Assembly (NCBI GenBank): GCA_021820965.1
Contig: JAKACZ010000021.1
Span: 1-64,000, forward strand
DNA length: 64,000 nt
Origin: Bacillota bacterium
Lineage (GTDB): Bacteria; Bacillota; Sulfobacillia; Sulfobacillales; Sulfobacillaceae
Reading direction: 5' to 3'
The translations under genes and the position numbers were made by a program. Below, piece by piece: positions 35,047-43,983 of the stretch; within the stretch, counting starts at the first letter, position 1, and every line of letters begins with the position of its first letter. The notes below the pieces were generated by a model that saw only the letters and a list, made by a program, of their open reading frames with translations, did no database searches and was not told the origin of the DNA.

Positions 35047-36669
35047 CTATGACGGATTGGGCTCGGCTTGATTCGGCATATAATCGCGGTATTGGTCGCG
35101 CAAAGCTCGTTTCATGAACTTTCCTACCGAGGTCTTAGGGATCTCGTCAAGAAAGACTACCGCATCAGGCAGCCACCATTTCGGGAACTTCGGTTGCAGA
35201 AATCCGATTAACTCGGCTGGAGTGACGCTTTGTCCTGGCTTTAAAACGACACATGCCAAGGGACGTTCATCCCATTTAGGGTGGGCAACTCCCACCACGG
35301 CAGCCTCCAGTACGGCGGGGTGTCCCATAATGGCATTCTCTAAATCGACCGAGGAAATCCACTCTCCGCCGCTCTTGATCAGGTCTTTGGTTCGATCCAC
35401 CAGTCGGATAAAGCCCTCAGCATCGACGGTCGCCACGTCTCCCGTATGGAGCCAGCCGTCCATGAAAGTATCTTGACTACGCTCGTCTTGGTAGTATTGG
35501 TCAGCCACCCATGGCCCGCGCAGCCATAGTTCCCCCATTTCTTCTCCATTCCAGGCGGCTTCACCGTGGTCACTCATAAGCCGCATCTCAAGTCCCGGAA
35601 CCAAGAACCCCTGGGTGGCTCGGATGGCCAGACGCTCATCGGCGCTAAGCGATTGCTGATGTGTTTTTAGGCGGGAAAACGTCGCCAGCGGACTCGTTTC
35701 GGTCATTCCGTACGCGTGAACAAACGGGATATGGTGCCGCTCCTCATAAGCGCGAATCAAAGACTCCGGGGCTGCTGAGCCGCCGCATAGCACCATACGA
35801 AGGGCTAAGGACCGCGGATTTGCGTCAAGTTGCTGCAAGACGCCTAACCACACCGTAGGAACCCCGGCTGCCACAGTAACATGCTCTTTCTCAAACAGAT
35901 CAACCAATATGGCCGGCGTGGGAGCCGGTCCGGGTAAAACGATATTCGCTCCAAACCAGACTGCCGCGAATGGGATGCCCCAAGCGTTGGCGTGAAACAT
36001 GGGCACGATCGGCAGTACGGTATCGTTTTCTGAAAGGGCCGCAGTATTGGCCATGCCCAGCAAAAGGCTGTGGAGATACAAGCCCCGATGGGAGTAGAGC
36101 ACTCCCTTGGGATTGCCGGTGGTCGCAGAGGTGTAACACATCCCCATCGGGGAATTTTCGTCAAGATCGGTGGGATAGCCGAAATGAGGATCACCCTCGG
36201 CCAGCAGAGCTTCATAACTGTAGGCTGGCTGAATGGGACTCGCGGCTGGGTCGACGTGGTCTCCCATGATGACGACCGCCCGAACCGTGGGAATGTTATC
36301 ACGAATAGATTCCAGCAGTGGTAGCAACCCCGAATCAACCAAGAGCACCCGGTCTTCGGCGTGATTGATAATATAGGCAATTTGATCCGGCGCCAAGCGG
36401 ATGTTGATGGTGTGGAGAACCGAACCCATGCAAGGAATGCCGAAATAGGCTTCTAAATGGCGGTGATCATTCCAGGCCAATGTGCCGACGCGATCCCCGC
36501 GCCTTACCCCGAGTGTGGCCAGTGCCGATGACAGGCGCCGCGCACGTTCACCAAATTGGGCATAGCTGAAGCGCTGAATACCGCTGGCAGTCCGTGTAAT
36601 CACCTCCCGCCGGGGATAATAGGTGGTGGCGTACGTGAATAAATGCTCCATAAGGAGTGGGGTGTTCAT
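35047..36669 (-). CDS. AMP-forming acyl-CoA ligase (medium/long-chain type)
   Basis: The ATG at 36669 is chosen because AAGGAGG lies about 11 bases upstream; the longer frame lacks a site. Motifs include YTSATTGNPKGVLYSHRG, HAYGMTETSPLATFS, LVDRTKDLIKSGGEWISS and the catalytic Lys in TSVGKFMKR. In the P-loop the usual TSGTTG is TSATTG, an uncommon Gly-to-Ala change that may alter ATP binding. It heads a two-gene ligase operon. Confidence 0.9.
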   Translation of the reverse strand: MNTPLLMEHLFTYATTYYPRREVITRTASGIQRFSYAQFGERARRLSSALATLGVRRGDRVGTLAWNDHRHLEAYFGIPCMGSVLHTINIRLAPDQIAYIINHAEDRVLLVDSGLLPLLESIRDNIPTVRAVVIMGDHVDPAASPIQPAYSYEALLAEGDPHFGYPTDLDENSPMGMCYTSATTGNPKGVLYSHRGLYLHSLLLGMANTAALSENDTVLPIVPMFHANAWGIPFAAVWFGANIVLPGPAPTPAILVDLFEKEHVTVAAGVPTVWLGVLQQLDANPRSLALRMVLCGGSAAPESLIRAYEERHHIPFVHAYGMTETSPLATFSRLKTHQQSLSADERLAIRATQGFLVPGLEMRLMSDHGEAAWNGEEMGELWLRGPWVADQYYQDERSQDTFMDGWLHTGDVATVDAEGFIRLVDRTKDLIKSGGEWISSVDLENAIMGHPAVLEAAVVGVAHPKWDERPLACVVLKPGQSVTPAELIGFLQPKFPKWWLPDAVVFLDEIPKTSVGKFMKRALRDQYRDYMPNQAEPNPS

Positions 36670-37281
36670 CAAGGGCAAACCCTCCTTGTTATCACCAGAA
36701 TGTTCTGTCAAATGTTCCGGTAAGACTAGTGTAGGATCAGTTTGCAACACTTGTCGAGACCAATTTTTTGAGGGAAAGGGTCACGAGTTTCTTGTCTAGA
36801 TGGGGAATGCATCCCTGTTTTAGGGTGTTGGTATTACAGGTGCCCGGCCTGCGGTTTTTTGCCATCGTCGGGAGCCTTCTGAGGCACGACCGTTCTGTTC
36901 TCTCTATTTGGTGAGCGGTAGTCTGCTACGCTGGGGCCGGCACCTGGCCTGGAAGGAATTTGGTTGGTAAAGCGGGTCTACCCCGCCGAAGAATCATACG
37001 CCGCGGAAGGACAAGGCCCAATGCCCGAGTCGTCACCATGCATGAATGCAGACCTCAGTATTTGCCCGCTATGGTGACCGTCCCCACGAGCTCTCACGTC
37101 CCAGCCCGCCACATTCAATTGCAGCCTGGCGCATTGAGATGCTGGACAAAGTAGACGATAGAAAATCCTCGTTTCGCAAGACACCCGGCGGCAGCCAGGC
37201 GATGGCCCGATGCAAATTACTTGCACTTTGCTAAAATGGTCAAAGGAAATATCTGCAGAGAAGGAACTGGAGGAAGGAAAT

Positions 37282-38463
37282 ATGTTCGATGCCGTGATTG
37301 TAGATGCGGTGCGGACCCCGTTGGGGCGCCGCAAGGGGAGTTTGGCGTGGACTCATCCGGTCGATTTGTTGGGTGGTTTGTTGAGGAAATTGGTGGAACG
37401 CAATCACCTGGATGCGGCCGCTGTCGACGATGTGATTGTGGGCTGTGTGGATCAAGTGGGTGAGCAGGGGGCAAACGTGGCTCGAAACGCCTGGTTATCC
37501 GCTGGGTTGCCGGAATCGGTGCCGGGCGTGAGTCTCGACAGGCAATGCGGTTCCAGTCTACAAGCGCTTCACTTTGCCGCTCAAGGAATCATGTCGGGCG
37601 CATATGATATTGCCGTGGCGGCTGGGGTCGAGTCGATGACCCGGGTGCCGATGTTCAGCACCATTGCCATTCAGGGAACACCGATGACCCAAGGATTAAC
37701 GGAGCGGTATCAGATGCATCGCTGGAATCGGGAATTCTTTGACCAGGCGTTGGGGGCGGAACTGATTGCCCGGCAATGGGGGTTAAGTCGAGAGGATTTA
37801 GACCGCTTTGGGTTGCGTAGTCATCAGTTTGCCTCAGCTGCGCAACAACAAGGCTTCTTTAAACAGGAGATAATCCCAGTTTCCGTGCGAACTTCACCTG
37901 ATAGCGAGGATTGGCGCCTATTTTCCGAAGATGAGGGGATCCGTGTGAATACAACGTTGGCAAAGATGAGTGCGCTACCCCCGGCCTTCTCGGATTTGGA
38001 GTTAATCACGGCAGGCAACGCTAGCCAAATTACCGATGGTGCTAGCGCTACCTTGGTCATGCGCAAAGAGATGGCACAGCAGCTAGGTCTCAAGCCCCGC
38101 GCGCGCTTTGTGTCGTTCGCCGTGGTCGGCGAAGATCCGGTATTAATGCTGACGGGGCCAATTCCCGCGACACGAAAAGTGTTGGACCGTGCCGGGCTTC
38201 GGGTATCTGACATTGATCTTTTTGAAGTCAACGAGGCCTTTGCTTCGGTCGTCCTGGCCTGGCAAAAGGAGATCGGCGCGGCTTGGGATAAGGTTAACAT
38301 CAATGGGGGAGCCATTGCCCTGGGTCATCCCTTAGGTGCCACCGGCACGCGTATTACGGCCACGCTCTTAAATGCCTTGGAACGACGCGGGGGTCGCTAC
38401 GGGCTGATCGCCATATGCGAGGGCGGCGGTATGGCGAATGCGACCATTATCGAGAGAATTTAG
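37282..38463 (+). CDS. Acetyl-CoA acyltransferase (thiolase)
   Basis: It performs the last step of beta-oxidation or condenses acyl-CoA units. The start at 37282 follows GGAGGAAGG and gives MFDAVIVDAVRTPLGRRKG, the normal N-terminus. The active-site cysteine is in LDRQCGSSLQALHFAA (about residue 90), the histidine in GGAIALGHPLGATGTR, and the second cysteine in AICEGGGMA. It is transcribed away from two acyl-CoA ligase genes, so the three probably form a fatty-acid degradation locus with a shared control region between 36670 and 37281. Confidence 0.92.
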   Translation: MFDAVIVDAVRTPLGRRKGSLAWTHPVDLLGGLLRKLVERNHLDAAAVDDVIVGCVDQVGEQGANVARNAWLSAGLPESVPGVSLDRQCGSSLQALHFAAQGIMSGAYDIAVAAGVESMTRVPMFSTIAIQGTPMTQGLTERYQMHRWNREFFDQALGAELIARQWGLSREDLDRFGLRSHQFASAAQQQGFFKQEIIPVSVRTSPDSEDWRLFSEDEGIRVNTTLAKMSALPPAFSDLELITAGNASQITDGASATLVMRKEMAQQLGLKPRARFVSFAVVGEDPVLMLTGPIPATRKVLDRAGLRVSDIDLFEVNEAFASVVLAWQKEIGAAWDKVNINGGAIALGHPLGATGTRITATLLNALERRGGRYGLIAICEGGGMANATIIERI

Positions 38464-39182
38464 TGGTTGCCACACGGACTTGCACCTAAGACCACCCAAG
38501 CGGTTGGCGTTGCGGATCCATAAGCCCGAGCCGCGGATTGTAACAAGCTGGCCCATATGTCGCCCCATCTCTCGCAAATTGTATTCACTATATTAAGAGT
38601 TTCGTCAGATGCAGCGCTGCCTATCACTGAGGGAGATGGGAGCAACGGGCGAGGTCCTGAATTCGGGCATGATGTGGCGTAGCTGCAACTATCCGGATCC
38701 CAATAACTCCTTCGCGTTGGAAATGGCACAAAAAGAAGACGCAGAGAAAAACGGAGGCGAAGAGGAATGAGTCAAGTGGGCGGAGGTGGAGGCGCAACGG
38801 CACCCGGCAAGACATGCCAGCAGGGAACGTACAGCCGGAGTAATTGGATTCCTGCATATCACCAGTCAGGCGACACATGAAGGGCCATCACGGGTGCGTT
38901 TTATGGTACGGGAGACTCGTACGCGATCACGAATTTGGCAATGTACAATGGAGAATTCTCCACACATTAAGTGCAGGGAACAGGTTGCGTTACCAACAGC
39001 CATTTATGGTACGGCGTCAGAAAACGAGACTTGGAGCCTCGACTGCGGAACGGTTGCCGGGTCGCTGCAAACGGTGATGCTGACGATAAGCTCGTACTAC
39101 GAAAACTTTGTGCCGGCGGAGAACATGTGCGGCCTGGGCTCCTGTTGAGTTTTTCGTCAAGTAGCCAGCCGTCACGACATCG
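38464..39182. other. Stretch with possible decayed gene
   Basis: From an ATG at 38768 (after GAGG) a 39-codon frame runs to a TGA, and readable segments continue in the same frame past stops (AFYGTGDSYAITNLAMYNGE). This could be a gene broken by nonsense mutations, but no family is recognised. Confidence 0.35.
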
Positions 39183-39632
39183 CTAGTGATGGAGCGGCTT
39201 ACCAACCCAAGGGGTAAGGTCCAACGCATGTTGTGCGGCATAACCGAGCGGACGATAGACAACGGTAATGCCGTCAGGCGTGACACGCGTGGATCCAGGG
39301 GGTTCAAAGTAATAATCGCCAGACCATCCGGGCTCCGTGGAAAAGTACAGCGGCGGACGGCCATAAGCTAACCATTCACGTTGAATATGGGGTTCGGCAA
39401 ATTGCATGATCCACGTTTCACGCTCAAGCAATGGAGCTGTCGCGGGAGGCGGTGACGAGATCCTCCAATTGGTTGGCCTTAGAGATAAAGGAACCTTGCG
39501 AGTTATGCACCGAGCCGCGTGCGTCGTCCGACTATGCCCGGTAGGCGGCGCATGCGTAAATGCATACCAGGCATACCCAAAGAATGCGATGATTAAAGCG
39601 CCGGGCAGTAATCCGAGAATCCAACGTTTCAT
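39183..39632 (-). CDS. Small secreted or membrane-anchored protein (paralogue of next)
   Basis: This 149-residue protein has an N-terminal signal or anchor (MKRWILGLLPGALIIAFFGYAWYAF) after GGAAAGGAA. The C-terminal half is rich in Tyr, Pro and Trp (RPPLYFSTEPGWSGDYYFEP) and ends LTPWVGKPLHH. It is clearly related to the next reverse-strand gene, which shares TAPLxxRExWI, a RPLYxST block, a DYYF/EYYYF block and the W(V/L)GKPL ending. Function unknown. Confidence 0.65.
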   Translation of the reverse strand: MKRWILGLLPGALIIAFFGYAWYAFTHAPPTGHSRTTHAARCITRKVPLSLRPTNWRISSPPPATAPLLERETWIMQFAEPHIQREWLAYGRPPLYFSTEPGWSGDYYFEPPGSTRVTPDGITVVYRPLGYAAQHALDLTPWVGKPLHH

Positions 39633-39683
39633 ACGGATCGTTCCTTTCCAATGCGGTTCGGGAAAAAATACTACATACGCGTA

Positions 39684-40030
39684 CTAAGGCTGAAGGGGCT
39701 TGCCGAGCCAGCTCGGAGTATGGGGGACCGCGATATACGGCGTGATATAGGTTGCCTGGTTTTCCCCACCAAAATAATAATACTCATCCGCGTACGTTGA
39801 CCAGTAAAGGGGGCGGTTCTCCGAGGGATTCCCATACGCGTAACGTATCGGGTGACGCGGCACCACCCCAGATATTGGTTCGATAATCCAGCGTTCCCGC
39901 TGAACGAGTGGGGCCGTGGCCGCGGCGGGATGACGCGGGGCGGCAGGGCCAGACCGTGGGTGCGGAAACAGGCTGTGCACCAAGGCGCCTGCACCCACCA
40001 CCAGTGCGGCCGCCTATGCAAAATCTGCAT
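39684..40030 (-). pseudogene. Small secreted protein paralogue with broken N-terminus
   Basis: The mature part (TAPLVQRERWIIEP to SWLGKPLQP) parallels the preceding gene. The hydrophobic segment AAALVVGAGALVHSLF is in frame but a TAG stands just before it. A start with basic residues (MQILHRR, ATG at 40030) lies in another frame, so a 1-base indel near 40012 probably cut off the signal peptide. Confidence 0.5.
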
Positions 40031-40268
40031 TATGTTGCCGAGCATCATGCAACAATATCATGGCAGGCATCCGCTCCGCTCCGGGGTCCCCGGTGAATAC
40101 TCAACACATGAGGTGGGACGATGCGGATCGGTTTGAATCTAGCACGATCGCTCTTGACGGTCATAGGAAAAGATGAGTTCGATGAACAACGTCCGATAAG
40201 CGGGATTATGTTAACTAAAAGTGATGATGTTTTGTGCGGGGTAAACCAGAATGATTCATTGTTGTACA

Positions 40269-40419
40269 GGGAACTAAAGTTGCTGACACTTGGGAACTAA
40301 ACTTCCTGACACTACCCGTTTGGGAAGTAAAGTTGTTCACACCTCCGGCCACATCGGACACAAAATTGGAAGCAAAGTTGTTGACAAAGTCCCGGATTTT
40401 GGAAGTAAGGTTGCTGACA
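40269..40419 (+). repeat. Cluster A: five direct copies of the 19-bp motif
   Basis: Copies start at 40269, 40292, 40323, 40368 and 40401 and follow GGAA(C/G)TAAAGTTG(C/T)TGACA with one to three changes. All point the same way with spacings of 23, 31, 45 and 33 bases. The segment GACACAAAATTGG before the fourth copy also precedes a copy in cluster C, so the clusters are related beyond the motif. Multiple end-proximal copies are typical of transposase binding sites (IS21, Tn7-like), but no such transposase is in the window. Confidence 0.8.
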
Positions 40420-40467
40420 CTTCGTACAGTGTGGCTACGCTTAAGCTCGTATGGGTTCGTGGCGCTA

Positions 40468-40493
40468 GTGCGCTAATGCCCCCATTAGCGCAC
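40468..40493. repeat. Palindromic site 1
   Basis: A perfect 11-bp dyad (GTGCGCTAATG / CATTAGCGCAC) around a CCCC loop. Related sequences occur at 42944-42978, 44616-44643 and 45286-45311, each in a gap between genes. There is no T tract, so it is not a normal terminator. Confidence 0.7.
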
Positions 40494-40544
40494 AATTAGC
40501 CGCGTTAAGTATCCGTCCTAAAAGCGAGCCACTAAAACGCGAGT

Positions 40545-41177
40545 CTATTGCCGCTGAATTTTGACCTGGGTCAAGCATCGATTAGTGTAATCACAATACC
40601 AAAACGTGTCGCCTGCGCCACGGCACAAACCGGTGGGGTGGCCCGGCAAGTCAAACCGCGCGATCGCGGTATTCTGGTTTTGATCCCATCCCACCAGCTG
40701 CCGGGCCGGGTAATCGGTGTACCACAGCGCATCGTGAACCCGAGCCAGTCCATGGACGGAACCATCTGTCTGCCAGTACCCTAGAAGATTGTGGGTACGA
40801 CCATCGCGCTCTTCGATCATGCCTATTGTCTTGGAGCCCAGCCAATAGCGGTCTCGCTCCACATGCAGGGCGCACATCGCATCGGGATCTTCGTTAAACG
40901 CGATTTCTCCCAGTACCAACCCATCGGTTGGACGAATCAGCCGAATGCGCTTGGGCTTACCGGCAATTTGCCATAGATTGTTCCCATCGAAGTCAAGACA
41001 CGTCCGCACATCGTCACAGGACAGCTCAGCTTTGACCTCGCCCGTCGTGGGATCCAATTGATAAATGGTGTTTGTGGTGCCGTCGGAATGCCAGAGACAA
41101 TGGCCATCCCAAGCTACCCCGCACAGGTGTTCGCCCGGCGCCGGTACGGATCTCACTTTTTCCAACCGCATGTTCAT
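40545..41177 (-). CDS. Beta-propeller repeat protein
   Basis: This 210-residue protein has repeated strands of the type GVAWDGHCLWHSDGTTNTIY, then TCLDFDGNNLWQI, then GLARVHDALWYTDY, each about 40-45 residues apart, with W-x-x-D turns. This is the pattern of bacterial beta-propellers such as glutamine cyclotransferase-like or streptogramin-lyase-like proteins. No signal peptide is present. The catalytic type cannot be fixed. It is the only gene between two palindromic sites. Confidence 0.6.
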   Translation of the reverse strand: MNMRLEKVRSVPAPGEHLCGVAWDGHCLWHSDGTTNTIYQLDPTTGEVKAELSCDDVRTCLDFDGNNLWQIAGKPKRIRLIRPTDGLVLGEIAFNEDPDAMCALHVERDRYWLGSKTIGMIEERDGRTHNLLGYWQTDGSVHGLARVHDALWYTDYPARQLVGWDQNQNTAIARFDLPGHPTGLCRGAGDTFWYCDYTNRCLTQVKIQRQ

Positions 41178-41324
41178 TGTTCATCTACCCTATCTTTATT
41201 TTAAAAATAACACGTTGTGCTTTGGGGTGGTGCACAAGTGCCCGTAAGGCGGATGCCCTTAAGGAACTTTCGCCCCCATTAATATCTTAGGACTACATTG
41301 CATTAGCCCTTGCATGCGACAGGA

Positions 41325-41688
41325 TTACTCATGGAATTGCACCATCTCGTGGACGTTCCCGAAGGGGTCTTCGAACGCAATCCAGTCACCAAAAAGGGGA
41401 GAACTGCGGTTCAGGGTGAATCAGAGTAACGCCCGATTCCTTAAGTCTTTTCATGGTTTCACGCACATTGTCTGTAGCAAACGCGAGGGTGACCATGGAA
41501 TCTCTCCCAAGCTTTCGGACGGTCGAGTTCTCTGCCTTGTGGAGAAGAAATGTGACTCCCTCGTGTCGTAACTCAGCAGCCAATGTAGGTAAATCCTGCG
41601 ACATTTCAAAACCCAGGACCTTACAGTACCAGTCTTTTGCGTAGGCGAGGTCACTGAAATAAACATTAACAAGCCGCACCGTTGGCAT
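41325..41688 (-). pseudogene. VOC/glyoxalase-family protein with C-terminal frameshift
   Basis: The start at 41688 follows GGAGATGGG. The protein MPTVRLVNVYFSDLAYAKDW has the VOC fold's opening strand. In the present frame it stops soon after PEPQFSPFW, but one base earlier or later the sense continues as FGDWIAFEDPFGNVHEMVQF to a TAA at 41325. This restores the family's final strand with its metal Glu. The slip lies in a run of C and T near 41394-41401. Confidence 0.75.
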
Positions 41689-41885
41689 AGTCCCATCTCC
41701 ATTGCGGACTATTCGGAGCAATGATGGCGTTATCATCACCGCCGCTGTTACTTACTACATCTTACCAAAGTTTTCCTCTTTGGGTTCTCGGCCCCGGACA
41801 ATATTTACGGATTACTTCACAATGCGAATAATTTACTATCCGGCCGGTATCTGCATTAAGCCTCCCCTGCTCTGCCACGCCGTAG

Positions 41886-42069
41886 TCGTCGTACTTTCTC
41901 GACCGTAAGTACAGGCCGTCATGTCAGCAACTTTAGTTCCACTGGGCGGATTGTCAGCAACTTTACTTCCGGAGCCTGGAACTAAAGTTATTGACTATTG
42001 ACAACTTGAATTTGTGGTCTAGTTGGCACGCGGTTTTGCGGGAGCTCATGTGTCATGAGGTTTACTTCC
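41886..42069. repeat. Cluster B: hairpin flank plus 19-bp motif copies in both orientations
   Basis: A stem GTACTT...AAGTAC (41891-41912) is followed by reverse-oriented copies at 41922-41940 and 41952-41970, then a forward copy at 41978-41996, and a weaker reverse copy at 42051-42069. The same order, with the same hairpin and the same intervening word GCGGTTTTGCGGG, occurs in cluster C (45603-45767). The two blocks are therefore copies of one element of about 190 bp. Confidence 0.75.
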
Positions 42070-42137
42070 CCGTACAATTGTGAACTTCCTCTCCAAGCAG
42101 ACTCTCGGCGAGCGCCTCGAAACTCCTCCCCGCCCCT

Positions 42138-42767
42138 ATGGGCATGAAATCTCGCCCCGATATGGGTGCTCTTCGAGCCGTCCCGGTCTATCTCAGCGAA
42201 GCAGACATGACCCGTTTATGGACGGCGGTTATGGCGGGGCTGCCCGGTCAGCCGTGGCAACAATGGCGCGACCGGGCGCTGTTCGGCCTGATGCTAACCA
42301 CGGGCGTTTGCGTGGAGGAAGTCTGCGGCATCAATCTGGCCCATGGCGAACACATTGTACGAACCGGTGGCGAACTGGTCGTCCCGGGATCGGCCTTCAA
42401 GCCCAGGACCGTCGTCGTGCCCACCCGCATCGTGCAAATTCTCGAGCGCTATATGCAGGTGCGCCCCGGCCAGTCGACGTCCCCCACCTTGTTCGTATCC
42501 ACACGTGGGGGTGCCATCTACCCTCGCCTAGTCCAACGCCGATTTCGGGACTACGCCACTGTGGCGGGACTCCCCCCCACCATGACTCCCCGGAACTTAC
42601 GCCATACCTTCGCGACCACCCTGTTCCGGGAAGGACTCAACGTCCGCGAGGTCCAGGAAGTCTTGGGTCATGCGCAGGGATCGACGACCGAAATCTATAG
42701 TCAAATCCTCCAGGTCGACGCTCAGAGCAAAATGCGAGACATCAACGCGTTCAAGGATCTCCAATAA
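42138..42767 (+). CDS. Tyrosine recombinase catalytic domain, two active-site residues changed
   Basis: The 209 residues cover only the catalytic domain; the N-terminal core-binding domain is absent and no ribosome site precedes the ATG. The Arg of the TG-x-R-xx-E motif is Cys58 (TTGVCVEEV), one base change from Arg. The first His of the HxxRH block is Arg152 (TPRNLRHTF). Lys (about 88), Arg155, His178 and the nucleophile Tyr187 (TEIYSQ) are kept. It begins 70 bases after cluster B. As it stands it is unlikely to recombine DNA, although it may still bind. Confidence 0.8.
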   Translation: MGMKSRPDMGALRAVPVYLSEADMTRLWTAVMAGLPGQPWQQWRDRALFGLMLTTGVCVEEVCGINLAHGEHIVRTGGELVVPGSAFKPRTVVVPTRIVQILERYMQVRPGQSTSPTLFVSTRGGAIYPRLVQRRFRDYATVAGLPPTMTPRNLRHTFATTLFREGLNVREVQEVLGHAQGSTTEIYSQILQVDAQSKMRDINAFKDLQ

Positions 42768-42943
42768 GCACGCTGCCTAAAATGCCACCGTTTGCCGGGC
42801 GTCGGCCTCACGACCTCCGCAAGATCCCTTCTCTTTCCCTTTTGGATGACGCCGATGTTTTCCCCGGCAAACTCTGTCCTCAAGCCATGCACCTCCGTCC
42901 TTCGAAGGTGGGCCTTACTCGGGATCTAGTTGGTGGTAGCCTT

Positions 42944-42978
42944 TAATGCACTAACGCCCCCGTATGTCGCTCATTAGC
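42944..42978. repeat. Palindromic site 2
   Basis: Aligns with site 1 without gaps over most of its length (TGCxCTAAxGCCCCC, then CATTAGC at the right), with outer TAATG/CATTA pairing. It lies between the recombinase and the SRPBCC operon. Confidence 0.55.
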
Positions 42979-43100
42979 TCCATGAAGTAAGTGTGGGATT
43001 TGACGCGGCTTTTTCTTCGTTACTAATCTCCGTAGCGCATTTGACAATATCATATGTGTACAGATAATATAGATACATATCAAGTAGGAGGCGGTTTACT

Positions 43101-43529
43101 TTGTACACGTTCGAACACTCCATCACCACGAAGGCCAAGCCCGCGACGATTTGGGGACTGTACGCTGACATCACATCGTGGACAGCGTGGGACGACAGCA
43201 TTGAGCACGCTGCGTTAGACGGTCCGTTCGTCGCGGGTGCCCGCGGCGTGGTGCAGCCACAAGGGCAGGATACGCTGTCTTTTCAACTCATCAATGTCGA
43301 ACCCTTGCGCGGATTTTCGGATGTCACAGCGATCCCGGACGCGGGTATTGAGGTGCGCTTCGTCCATCGATTGCAAAAGACCCTCGATGGCACGCGCATC
43401 ACGCATGCCGTCTCTATCGCTGAGCATCTCGGGCCGCCATTTATTGCCGAAGTATCGCCAGGCATTCCACGAACCATGGAGCGCCTGGCGGCATTGGCCA
43501 TCGACAGGGAAAGGGAACATGCCGGTTGA
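43101..43529 (+). CDS. SRPBCC (START/Bet v1-like) family protein
   Basis: A TTG start is set by AGGAGG eight bases upstream. The protein opens with FEHSITTKAKPATIWGLYADITSWTAWD, the usual first strand and helices of SRPBCC proteins, which hold small hydrophobic ligands. It is full length (142 residues). The EVE gene overlaps its last 11 bases and a MarR regulator gene follows, making a tight three-gene operon. Confidence 0.85.
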   Translation: MYTFEHSITTKAKPATIWGLYADITSWTAWDDSIEHAALDGPFVAGARGVVQPQGQDTLSFQLINVEPLRGFSDVTAIPDAGIEVRFVHRLQKTLDGTRITHAVSIAEHLGPPFIAEVSPGIPRTMERLAALAIDREREHAG

Positions 43530-43983
43530 GCGAATCGGTGACAGGATCCGATTCTGGGTCGGCGTCGTATCGGCATCGCACGTCCGGTTGGGGGTGCAGG
43601 GGGGCTACGCGCAGCTTTGTCACGGCAAAGCAGCGCCAGGGCGACGGATGCATCGCAGCGATTGGCTGTTATACTATTCTCCACGCACTGACATGAAGCA
43701 AGGACATCCGCTGCAGGCCTTCACCGCTATGGGGCAGGTGGATGATGATGACGTCTATGAATACGCAATGTCCGAATTGTTCGTACCGTTCCGTCGAAAT
43801 ATCCGTTATCTTCCCTGTCGGGAAGCCGCGATTTCCGATTTTCTGCAGGAACTCGATTTCGCACGCGGAAGACGAAATTGGGGGTATCCGTTTCGCCGGG
43901 GACACTGTGAGATTGGCAGCGACGATTTCCTGAAGATAGCACGGGTTATGCTGGAGGGACAGGATGAGTTCAGAGTTCACTGA
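43519..43983 (+). CDS. EVE-domain protein
   Basis: The ATG at 43519, after AAAGGGA, gives MPVERIGDRIRFWVGVVSAS. The EVE (UPF0310) pattern is clear: a RFWVGVVS start, QLCHGKAAPGRRMHRSDWLL with YYSP, then LQAFTAMGQV, FVPFRRNI and NWGYPFRRGH. EVE domains bind modified bases in DNA or RNA. The gene overlaps SRPBCC by 11 bases and MarR by 20 bases, so the three are co-translated. A fused reading that starts far upstream in this frame is not supported. Confidence 0.85.
   Translation: MPVERIGDRIRFWVGVVSASHVRLGVQGGYAQLCHGKAAPGRRMHRSDWLLYYSPRTDMKQGHPLQAFTAMGQVDDDDVYEYAMSELFVPFRRNIRYLPCREAAISDFLQELDFARGRRNWGYPFRRGHCEIGSDDFLKIARVMLEGQDEFRVH

Noticed and set aside
36086-36330. Forward frames opposite the second acyl-CoA ligase
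   Set aside because: Shadow frames of a well-supported reverse-strand enzyme.
40269-40419. CRISPR array or plasmid iterons
   Set aside because: The motif is 19 bp with uneven spacing (23-45 bases) and frequent changes, occurs in both directions in other clusters, and no cas or plasmid replication gene is near.
43237-43518. Long N-terminal extension of the EVE protein overlapping the SRPBCC gene
   Set aside because: The ATG at 43519 has a proper ribosome site, and the upstream part reads as a shadow of SRPBCC.
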